Shown here: one piece after another, positions 1-9,021 of the stretch
How the letters are laid out: every line of letters begins with the position of its first letter
Position numbering within the stretch: the first letter of the stretch is position 1
Assembly: GCA_034698045.1 (NCBI GenBank)
Contig: JAQGAU010000326.1
Coordinates: 1 to 31,028 of the forward strand
From: Paramacrobiotus richtersi
Lineage: Eukaryota > Tardigrada > Eutardigrada > Parachela > Macrobiotidae
Length of the DNA stretch: 31,028 bases
Direction: 5' to 3'
Program-made: the position numbers and the translations under genes
Notes under the pieces: generated by a model
Database searches by the model: none
The model's input: the letters and a program-made list of their open reading frames with translations, nothing else
Told to the model about the DNA's origin: nothing

Positions 1-138
1 GGACAAAATTTTGAAGTTTAATGAAAAATTACTCGATGCTGGATCTGTTTCCGTGTTTAAGTTCATGCTCAGAACTGCTGATCTGTCTTAAATACGCTGC
101 ATAATACTTTTGTTGTTGGTCGACCAGACTTGAAGTCT

Positions 139-641
139 CTAACGGGTTGTCTGCTCTTGTGAAGTAATAATAATAATAATAATAACAAAACACGTTAACC
201 AGGCTATTTTGTAACTATGGCGTTCCTTGTAAGATATCGGCCAAAACATCGCCCATAAACGGTTCATACATATCAGAATAAGCGTGTGCTTGATCATAGC
301 AGCAACGATGGTGTTAAAATATATGTACAGCGTGCACGCGGAAGGCTTAATTCTCCAGCATAGAGTGATTGGATTGATGATGCTCACAGTTTCGCGAATT
401 CCGACATACAGTGTATTCTGCAAAGTTAGTAGGATTATGTAGACATTAAAAGGATTCTGCAGGGATCTGGCTTTCAGTAAAGCCCAGAGGACTACGAAAT
501 TTACAAGAACTGTACAACCTCCATCGCAACCCGAGTCTCCGGTAAACGAGTCACGGACGTCGTATTTTCTCGTTTCTGTTGCAGTCCTTGGATTACAGAA
601 ACCACAGAAATATTCACCGAAGCGGTCAACTTAGAATTTAT
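139..641 (-). pseudogene. Class A GPCR relic, first member of left array (exon 1 only)
   Basis: This is a decayed copy of exon 1 of the receptor genes at 3215-4551 and 6235-7632. From the N-terminus through TM4 it keeps recognisable sequence, including the WRI.PSACTLYIY start of TM3, ILICMNRLWAMFWPISYKE at the end of TM3, and KIAWLTC at the start of TM4. Three lesions are visible. The expected ATG reads ATA at 639-641, directly before AAT TCT, which matches the Met-Asn-Ser start of the paralogs. A one-base deletion near 510, at the start of TM1, puts the N-terminus in a different frame from TM2-TM4. After TM4 the frame runs into a TAA/TTA repeat and unrelated sequence, so TM5 and the whole second exon are missing. 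It cannot make a receptor. The exon-1 homology is clear from the intact neighbours. Confidence 0.85.
165..185. repeat. (TAA)7 microsatellite
   Basis: Seven perfect TAA units sit exactly where the relic receptor at 139-641 loses similarity to its paralogs. Read on the minus strand they add a run of Ile codons after TM4. The tract marks the breakpoint of the truncation. Confidence 0.95.
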
Positions 642-2269
642 TTTGATTGCTTCCAGCTGTGGAATTCTGTCCAGTCAGTAAAACCAGTTGTAAGAAAACG
701 CCAAAGATTGCGACAGGGTGACTTGGCAGTCCTAAGCCGCGAAGGCGTTTAGGATGATTAACTCCTGTATCCTCCGCTCCAATAGGGAGAAATTATATCG
801 CTTAACGCGTTAAATTCACCTACGCTCTGGCATACTCGAGGTGCACTACTATACATAGTAAGATAACTGTTGTTTGCTCTACATTGAATGCGCTACTATT
901 TCCGAAGGATTTACAATCCATGCGATGCACCGTGTTATGTGAACGATGCTTCATTGGTGTGGCGCCGTTCACGGAATCAGTTGATCTGGCAGCACGCTCT
1001 TGTAATTGTTGGATCTGAAATAGCTTCTTTGATTCGCCCTAATCTTACAATAAAAGGGATCAACAGCAGAAGAGCCGTAATGCACAAATGTCCCGCAATT
1101 CCGGCATTTGTCTGCATTAATCGTCTTTTTTAGAATGTGTATGCGCCTCTGCAAATCAGTTAATTGTTGGGGAGATGCAGCGGTATGGCGCCACACCAGA
1201 TCAACACATAAGGGGAAAACATACCCCGTGGTTACCGTTTTTGTTGGTTCTACCAGCTAATGTTTTGTAGGAAATCGCGCATGTGTAGCGTTATCGCTCA
1301 TGGTACACATAATAGACAAAGGATTGCTCTACCCTGTGATCAAGCCATTGTTTGCCCGCAGCGCGCGCGCAGCACGCGTGTAAACAAAGAAGTAGTAAAC
1401 ACGAAAGAAAGTCACGATAAATTAATTATCTCGACAGGTACGATAAGTTTATTTATTAACTGATTGCATCTATAGATAACTTATTGGCTGCTTAAAGTTA
1501 TAAAAGACTCCGGTACCAGGCACCGCAGAATATTTATCCTGATCGACACAGTTCGTTTATACAAGAGTACAACCTATTATGTCGACCCAGCCATCCGATG
1601 TGTTATAAAAGACCGAATAGCTCACATAAGCGTACAACCTGGCTGCAAAATGTAAATCCAGGACAACTTCTCACAAAGAATATTCGAAACGCTGAGGACG
1701 AACTCAACCCCAAAATGTGCAGCCTGTTTCTATCAGCAGTGCAGATGTAGAATGCGAAATCATCATGATCACTCAAGCATGGTTCGTTGCTGAACTATCA
1801 CAGTCTTAGGCCTTTTACCATTAAAGGCGTTTGCTTTCCTCTTTGGAATTTTTTTCGAAGCGCTTCGGAAGAAACGCTGCACTTTTCCGGTGGAAGCCAC
1901 TTGGCGAAGTAGTTACCAAAATAATTTTGGTAGTGATTGTTTCTAATTGAGTCCAGTGTACTGTAAGTTAAAGACAATCATTCGATGAAACAAGTCAACG
2001 TATGTTCGAAAAATTCGCAATTAAACTGGAATGTTGTATGAAAATACTTGAATGAAAATACTCAAGAGCTATATGAATGAACTGTTGGTTGACTACGCCT
2101 CGGTAGTGCAAATACAGCATAAGGCCAAGAAATAAACTTGGATAACATTTTGTTGCTTGGCAGTCTTCGCGGCTCGATCCTGTTACCCATTAACGTATGT
2201 CATTTCTGTCACGCAGAACGAAGTATCTCTTTCGTCCAGTGAACGAGACGACGCTCCGGACAGTATTTT
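642..2269. other. Co-duplicated intergenic DNA of the left GPCR array
   Basis: No gene is supported here. Blocks of this stretch recur upstream of the next receptor. The segment around 725-835 matches 4660-4765 (shared AAGCCG.GAAGGCGTTTA and ATATCGCTTAACGCGTTAA). The segment around 885-1205 matches about 4800-5115. The segment around 1520-1560 matches about 5400-5440 (GCACCGCAGAATATT.AT.CTGATCGACAC). The duplicated unit therefore includes gene plus upstream DNA. Between 1205 and about 1500 this unit has extra sequence, see the foldback arm. Short open frames here are not conserved between units and I do not call them. Confidence 0.6.
1210..1435. repeat. Solo arm of a dispersed foldback repeat
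   Basis: This stretch closely resembles the arms of the foldback element at 15431-16542. Shared landmarks in order are a CCGT/GGTACCGTTTT motif, a CGCTA/TAGCG motif, ACAAAGGATTGCTCTACCCT, the GCGCGCGC tract, GTGTAAACAAAGA and the CGATAAATT end. Only one arm is present. The tandem partner unit lacks it: homology to 4800-5115 stops at about 1205 and resumes at about 1520. It therefore looks like an insertion into this unit after, or during, duplication. Confidence 0.7.
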
Positions 2270-2366
2270 TTTAATAGAGAAGGTTCCCCAGTCCCCACAC
2301 CAAGATCAACAAATCATCAGCATTTTATTATCCTTTTTCTCCAAAACTGCACAATGGAGCTGCTTC
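2270..2366 (-). pseudogene. Scrap of GPCR exon 2 (C-terminal tail)
   Basis: Read on the minus strand this gives SSIVQFWRKRIIKC followed by stops, matching the C-terminal tail SSIVQFCIKRITKCC of the receptor at 6235-7632. The flank to about 2090 also matches that gene's 3' flank (6070-6235). TM6 and TM7 are absent; sequence beyond 2370 is unrelated. It is a leftover 3' end of an array member, lying about 0.85 kb beyond the stop of the intact gene at 3215-4551. Confidence 0.65.
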
Positions 2367-2627
2367 TAAAACGGATACCTGCCAACACAACGAATTATGC
2401 ATGGATCACATTCGTATAATTGAAACGAATCAGATCATCATAATCACGAGGTATAACTCACCGTATAAGCCTTTCAATGTCACAGGCATGGTCAATAAAT
2501 ATTTTCCAAAATTTATTTAATGACTTTTTCATCATCGCTTTTCAGAATGATGCGTTTCAGCAATCATAAAAAAATTATTTTCTTGTTGAAAATGAAAACT
2601 AATTGCTGCACAAATTCTTCGGCTGTA

Positions 2628-2762
2628 AAATGTCACGTGTATGAGATGTTGCGGGTGTGAAGTGTTCCGGATGTAAAATGTTGCGGTTGCGAAACGTTAC
2701 GGCGCTGAAACGCTATCGCTGAAAGGTTGCGTGCTGAAATCGTTGGCGCTGAAACGTCGTGC
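2628..2762. repeat. Degenerate minisatellite, period about 14-16 bp
   Basis: Eight to nine imperfect head-to-tail units follow the pattern TGTGAAATGTTGCGG / CGCTGAAACGTTACGG. The unit shortens from about 16 to about 14 bases toward the right. No gene is involved. It lies in the extra DNA between the exon-2 scrap and the intact receptor gene. Confidence 0.75.
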
Positions 2763-3214
2763 TACGGCTGTGTAGATTACTGGAAGGAAGCTGAGTCGAA
2801 CAAAGCGAAATATAGATGATGCAAAACGAATTCGCTCGTAAACTATCTCTTAATCGTCATAGCTGCCGAAATTTATCTGTAATACAAAACTGCCTTCGTT
2901 GAAAGTGGGTCCTGGAGGGCCGAAATGAAGTACTGTAGGTTGCACTTGTACATAATTGCTGCTGCACAGACCAGGTTGGGCAACACTGCGACCAACACAC
3001 AGAGAGCAGCAGTCATCTTGATCGGCTGAGTAAAGAGATCTTCGCTGTGCATTTCGTCCATAGGGCATAAACACGACCATTCTGGCAGTTCCCATTGTGT
3101 TGCGGCGAATGTCAGTATTATAGCATCATGCAGAGCGAAGAAACGTAGTCTTTCCGTCCGTGAAACAAGGAAGTTATGGGCACGAATCTCAAAAAAAGGC
3201 AGTCATACACTGCG
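2763..3214. other. Spacer downstream of the receptor gene, no gene supported
   Basis: This is the 3' flank of the minus-strand receptor that ends at 3215. A minus-strand open frame of about 62 codons (2873-3061) includes a hydrophobic run LCVLVAVLPNLVCAAAIMY that could be a membrane helix. It has no counterpart in the neighbouring units and no splice context that I can defend, so I leave it unassigned. Confidence 0.35.
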
Positions 3215-4551
3215 TTAGCAACGTACAGTGCAGCGATCTGAGACTCGCCTCCTCCACAGCTCCACAATGCGACCGTGCAGATTGCTAATACTGAGACAAA
3301 AAAAGACCGGATCCAACAGAGACTGAAGAGAATACAGCTCAACATTCACTTTCTTCAACAAGTCCAGCTGTTCCCGCGTGAAGTACAAAGTTAAATGAAA
3401 GTAAAATATAGCTGGTGTCCAGCACAACAGAGCACTAATTGTAAGCAAAGTCAGTGCAACGAAAGGGCGAGACTGCGTTCTGCCTTTGTTACCACCTGAC
3501 GCAGCAGCAGACCTTTGATCACTCCCAGTATTCCTTAGCCTGTTTGACCGTCCGGCAAGGACAGTTCTTGTTCTTTTCACCTGCTTCCAAAGCAGAACTG
3601 GATAGCAGATTCCTGTAAACGTAATTTGTTGCACTCGGCAAAACTAAAAATCTGGAAGCTCATTATCGTGAAAATATATGGCAAAATCCTTAACTGCTGC
3701 TAAAACTGTAATCAAACCCGGAGACGAACGTTCCATGTGCGAACTAACCATGGCAGTTTCCTGCTGATTTGGGCATAACAAATGTCCACCTGGTGACCGT
3801 TAGGTAGCATACATATTGTAAATCTGTAGCAGGTGTTTCGTAAACAGCGACTTCTTTACGAATTACTTCCGATGCAAAATTACTACCAGTAGTAAGTATG
3901 TAACAAGGCAAAGTAACGGAAATCTGAAAGAAGTTTCTTACCCAAAAATACCACCGGCATATCGTAGACCCAAACCAGAACGAACGTCGCCCACACAGGT
4001 TGGGCTTCCAGGTTCATGTAGCATCCCTTATTTACAGGGGGACGGTAAAACATGGCATCTGGTACGAAACCGGGTAGGACCAAAATGTGAACGTAGACAA
4101 TCGTTAGCAAGCAAGTTAACCAGGCTATTTTGTAACTATGGCGTTCTTTGTAAGATATCGGCCAAAACATCGCCCACAAACGGTTCATGCATATCAGAAT
4201 GTGCGTATGTTTGATCATAGCAGTAACGATGGTGTTATTATATATGTACAGAGTGCATGCGGAAGGCGCAATTCTCCAGTGTAAGGTGACAGGATTGATG
4301 AGGCTGACAGTGTCATGTACTCCGACATACAGTATATTCTGCACAGTTAGCAGGATTATGTAGACATTAAAGGCATTCTGCAGGGATTTGGCTTTCAATA
4401 AAGCATAGAGGAGGACAAAGTTCGCAAAAAGTGTTACAATCTCCATTCCAACCCGAGTCTCTGACAAACGAGCGACAGATGTTACATTTTCGCGTCTCTG
4501 TTGTAGTCCAACCGAAACCACAGAAATGTTCGCAAAAGCGCTAGAGTTCAT
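3215..4551 (-). CDS. Class A (rhodopsin-like) GPCR, two exons, 335 aa
   Basis: Orphan seven-transmembrane receptor of the plasma membrane; ligand unknown. Exon 1 is 4551-3942 and exon 2 is 3612-3215. The 329-base intron starts GTAAGA, ends TTTACAG, is phase 1 and lies in TM5. The splice rebuilds VVFLG-ICYPVLLWKQ. Extracellular sequons lie at Asn8 and Asn22. TM1 is about 35-55 (ANFVLL). Cys99 at the top of TM3 and Cys177 in loop 2 (NKGCYMN) form the usual disulfide. The TM3 end is NRL (123-125) instead of DRY. TM6 has the canonical CWTP (267-270), and TM7 ends DPVFF (304-308) in place of NPxxY. Loop 3 is basic. The Met-Asn-Ser start is shared with the paralogs. Both exons are open and aligned with the gene at 6235-7632. 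Role as chemosensory or peptide receptor is inference from the tandem array. Confidence 0.88.
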
Positions 4552-6234
4552 TTTCAGTTCTTCCTGGTTTGAGATCCTGTCTAAATCAGTAAAACCCGTT
4601 GTAAGAAATGCAAAAGATTCCGACAGTTGTAGACTTCGTTACACAGCATTACTAAGCCGTGAAGGCGTTTATGATTATTAAATCCGCTTCATTATCCTAA
4701 GGAGTAGGGAGCAACTATATCGCTTAACGCGTTAATCTCACGCACGCTCTGTCATGATTACTGGAGATGCACCACTGTACTAAGATAGCCGAATGAATGT
4801 ACATTTTATGGTTTGTAAATCCTTCGGAAAGAATACCGTGTTTGGCGCAATGGCGGATGATTTTTCATTGGTGTAATGTGTTCACGGAATCAGTGCATCT
4901 GGCGCACCCTCTTATAATTTGCAGATCTGAAATTACTTCCTGGATTCGTTAATTCGCTACAAAAATTGGCCTGTGTTAGGGATCAGAGCCGTAATGCACA
5001 AAGGACTCGTAATTCCGGAATTTGATCCGTTTCTCGGCGTTTTCCAGAATGTGCATCCGCCTCTGCAAATCAGTTTGTTGTTTGGAACGTGCAGCAGTAT
5101 CGCGCCACACTGGATCAATGACATTTTTCAAAAGCCCTTCCCGCGGTACTGACGCAGTGCTAGAGTTGCTTTCGAGTACTGTTCCCGGATCGTAAGTCCC
5201 CTTTGAACGCAGTGATACGTGAAGGATTGTGATAAAACGAAAACGGAGGTCAGTAGGCGATACGCAGAAAGCACGAGGACCTTCCGGAGCAAGAGTGAGA
5301 CATTAACAATAAGTGCTATCGCGTCACACTGTGACAAATCAGCTTGCATCACGCGCGCACACCGGTTACAACTCGCTTGTGATGCTTTTACTGTAGATAC
5401 CAAGCACCGCAGAATATTCATGCTGATCGACACGGTAAATCGGTACAGGATGAGGAGAAAACTATCTATATAAAATTTCATCTTTATTGGCAAAAGCCGT
5501 AGCGATAAAGAGAGCGAGCGCATAGACTGCTAAAAATTAAAAGCTGTACATTAAAGAAACAACCAAAATCGTTATCTATATCGACGCATCCATCCGATGT
5601 GTTATAAAAAATCGATCAGATCACTAACATGTAAAAACAGACAGTGCACTACCGCATAAAAAACGGAAAACAAATGTGAATCAAAGACGAATTCTCGCAA
5701 AGAATATTCGAAACCCGAGAACGAAGTCAGGCAACTCAGCCTAAGAATGTGCAACCTGCTGCCATTATGAGTGCAGCTGCAGAATGCGAAACCATCGTGA
5801 TCACTCGGTGCGATGGTGAACTGACACCGTCCTAGTACCGGTGAAGCCCATTTTCTTTCCTCTTTGGCACTAACGTCTTCGATGGAAGTTATTTCGCGAA
5901 GTGGTCACCAAAATTTACAGCATCCATTGAACAAAATCAGAAACAGTCATTCGATAAAACAAGTTAACTCATTTGCGAAAAAACACGTACTGTAGTGTTG
6001 TACAAGAATACTTGAATAAAGCACACGAGCGGTTGAAAAGGAACGTTTGGCTGACTGCACATGCGTCTCGATATTGAGGATCCAGTATGAGCTCAAGAAA
6101 TAAATATAAATAGTATTACAGGAAGGCTCTGCCGCCTTTACGGTTCCCGTTACAAATTAATAGATGTCGTGCAGAATGAAGTAACAATATCTCTTCGTTC
6201 ACTAAACGAGACGTCGTTCTGGACATTATGCTTG
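4552..6234. other. Intergenic DNA of the second left-array unit
   Basis: This is upstream sequence of the receptor ending at 4551, followed by the 3' flank of the next one. The first part (4660-5440) is the paralog of 725-1560. The last part (6070-6234) is the paralog of about 2090-2290. Minus-strand open frame 5128-5523 covers co-duplicated intergenic DNA and is not preserved in the other unit, so it is not called. I see no RNA gene. Confidence 0.55.
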
Positions 6235-7632
6235 TCAAAGAGAAGGTTCCACACACCAGGATGAACAAACAGTGCAGCACTTCGTTATCCTTTTTATGCA
6301 GAACTGCACAATGGAACTGTGTAGATTACTAACGCTGAAGCAGAAAAACACGGGATCCAACAGAGCCTGAAGAGGATATAGCTCGATAGTCGCTTTCTTT
6401 AGCAAGTCCAGTTGTTCACGCGTAAAGTATAGTGTCAAATGATAATAAAAGAGTGACGGTGTCCAGCATAAAAGAGCGCCGATGGTAAACAAGGTCAGTG
6501 TAACGAATGGCCGAGACCGAACTCTCTCTTTCTCAGCCGCTGGCGCAGAAGGTTTGTTACTCGGCCTGGTGTTGCTGTACCCGGTAGAACGTCTGGCAAG
6601 GATGGTTCTCTTTCTTTTTACCTGCTTCCAAAGCAGGACTGGATAGCAGGCTCCTATAACCATTATTAATTTTGCTGAACAACAGCATATTGTAAAGTCT
6701 GCAATACAGTAGCAGACAACAGTTTTAGACGCCGCATCCTACTCCCCAAACGAAGACTCTGGCAATAAGAGCCATTTCTTTCATAACACGCATATAGCAG
6801 ACGCGGAACTCCGAACTAAATACCGTGAGACGCCAGTTTACAGCGAAATTTCTTGCAATTTCCGAACTTGTGACTGTTATTTTGCGAATACTGAAACGAA
6901 GCTGACAAGTGAATCATCCTAACTGTCATACCATACTCGCGTGAATATGTACAAAAAACAGCCCTAGTTACGTTTAGTGCTACGAGACTTTTAGTTCTAC
7001 AGAGCAACCACCGTACCCACAAACACCACCGGCATATCGTAGACCCAGATCAAAACGAACGTCGCCCATATAGGTTGGGCTTCCAGGTTCATGTAGCATC
7101 CTTTCTTAACCGGGGGTCGGTAATACAGGGCATCTGGCACGAAACCGGTTAACGCCACACCATGCACGTAGGTAACCATTAGCAAGCAGAATAACCCGGC
7201 CATTTTGTAATTATGACGTGCGCTGTAAGATATGGGTCCAAACATCGCCCACAAGCGGTTGATGCATATCAGAATATGGGTATGTTTGATCATAGCAGTA
7301 ACAATTGTGTTACTGTATAGGTACAACGTACAAGCGGAAGGCGCAATTCTCCAGTATGAGGTGACGGGATTAATAATGATGACGATGTCGTGAACACTGG
7401 TATACAGGATGTTCAGTAAAATCAGCAGTACGATGTAGACGTTAAACGCATTCTGCAAAGACTTTGCTTTTGATAAAGCAAACAGGGCTATAAAGCTTGC
7501 GAGAAGTGTCACAGTCTCCATTCCAATCCGGCTCTCTGACAAAGGAGTCGCACTTGTCCCATTTTCTGGTGTCTGTTGCAGTGCTTGAACAATACGAACG
7601 ATGGAAATGTTCATGGAAGCATTGGAATTCAT
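6235..7632 (-). CDS. Class A (rhodopsin-like) GPCR, two exons, 344 aa
   Basis: Paralog of the receptor at 3215-4551, with the same two-exon structure. Exon 1 is 7632-7017 and exon 2 is 6653-6235. The 363-base intron (7016-6654) starts GTACGG and ends TTATAG, phase 1 in TM5, rebuilding VVFVG-ACYPVLLWKQ. The disulfide pair is Cys101 and Cys179. The TM3 end is INRLWAMFGP with NRL at 125-127. TM6 carries CWTP (268-271) and TM7 carries DPVFF (305-309). Sequons near the N-terminus include Asn4, Asn8 and Asn24. The C-tail is longer than in its neighbour and has a cysteine cluster (CCTVCSSWC) that could be palmitoylated. It looks intact. As an orphan receptor its ligand is unknown. The NRL form of the DRY motif is shared by all readable members of this array. 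Confidence 0.88.
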
Positions 7633-8554
7633 TTCCGTTGATCTTAGATTTGGGATTGGATTCAGTTAGTATAAAACTATTGGGATGGAGTACCAAAAGT
7701 CTTGACAAGTAGAGTGGAGTAACTGCGCTATCGACATCGGTAGCACAGTAGCAGCAGTACGTCACTAGAACGTTTAACCCAACATCTGATTCCACTTAAT
7801 TGCCCTATGGTGCATTTATGTCCTCTAACCTCATCCAGTTTGGAATGTTTATTGGAGACCACACTGGAATGAGCTGAAACTCATGCGCGTGTGCGTTCTT
7901 CCAAATCTTCCAACAAAGACGCACTGTTATAGCGGATGTTTCTTCACCATGGTGTAACCCCACCCCAGAAAAGCAGTTCAGCCGGCAAGTCTGTAATTCG
8001 CAAATTTAAAATTATTTCCGTATCAGGTATACGTTTTCTGATCCAGAAAACAAGGAAGATCCGCAATTTTCATTACGAGTACTGATTGTTTCGCAGATTA
8101 TTCATCTGCACCTGCTGATCAGCTTCCTGCACGGAAGGTGCTGTTTCTTGCTCCGGATATTATGCGCTTTTTCTGGCCGACAAATCATCTGTATTACATT
8201 ATCTGTTTTATGACGGGAGCGAACGTCGTTATACTCAAAATGGGCCCAACGTCTACGTAAGGGAACAGGGATAACACTTGTCCCGCTTGCTGCACCTGTA
8301 CTCTGCAATTGTATGTTATGTATACACAAACTTCGCCCACGGAAACCAAGAATCTGCAAATTTGTGAAATGCCACCAACACCACGTGCACGATAATTTTA
8401 GGCAAATTTTCAGCACAGAACTAGCTTAAAAAATGCTTATGAAAATAGTCTGTTGAGAGAGAAAACCAGATCACAGAGTAACAAACAGCAAAATAACACT
8501 GTATCGCAACCGAAAGAAAAAGACTGCAGAATATAAAGTCCTCGGATTTACGAA
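7633..8554. other. Divergent boundary between GPCR array and Ig-type gene
   Basis: This lies upstream of the minus-strand receptor starting at 7632 and precedes the duplicated promoter segment of the plus-strand Ig gene. Open frames here (for example minus 8102-8416) have no recognisable domain and no paralogous support. I see no RNA gene, terminal repeat or other structure. Confidence 0.4.
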
Positions 8555-9021
8555 GTAGTTTATTTCGAGAGCAGCGTCTGCGACCGTTAACATGCTGGTC
8601 ACATGCAGGCCGTTACCTCGGAAGTAATCTTCGCCTTTTTTCCTGATTTCCTCATACAGCAGATAACGTACGCGTTACACTTATTTATTCCCAGCTTGAG
8701 TGTTTAGCTAGCGCTGAACATTCCGGGTTCGTGAGCACTGGCAGTAGAAGAACCACTTTCTGAACATGTACGAGATAGTTGCACCCGGTTTTCTTGCTGA
8801 TTACAACGCTCGTGGGCAGAAAGCAGCATTGTTTCGGTTTGGCGCAATTGCGTAACATGTCATACAACGCAGCAGATGTTGTAGTATCCAGTATAGCCGC
8901 AAAAACATTCATTTTACTTTTACAGCACTGTAAGGAACGCGATTTGCTCCGTGGAAATTTTTAATCATCTTTGCCATTCGTAGATGTGTGATTGTTCTAA
9001 TTACGTGCTAACCCGGAAACC
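8555..9021 (+). promoter_or_regulatory. Duplicated 5' flank of the Ig gene (shared with LRR gene)
   Basis: This 5' flank is the paralog of 11930-12328, upstream of the LRR-type gene. Shared stretches include GCAGCGTCT near the start, AGCAGATAAC, AGAAGAACCACT, TAGTTGC.CCCGGTTT followed by CTGATT, AACGCTCGTG and GGTTTGGCGC. The match leads directly into the homologous signal-peptide codons. The promoter and 5' UTR were therefore duplicated with the gene start. The transcription start itself cannot be placed by eye. Confidence 0.6.

Noticed and set aside
5128..5523. Minus-strand open frame of 131 codons with hydrophobic stretches
   Set aside because: It lies in intergenic DNA co-duplicated with the left array and the frame is not kept in the other copy. 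The hydrophobicity follows from base composition.
8102..8416. Minus-strand frame of 104 codons
   Set aside because: No domain, signal peptide or paralog, and lies in the divergent spacer between two families.
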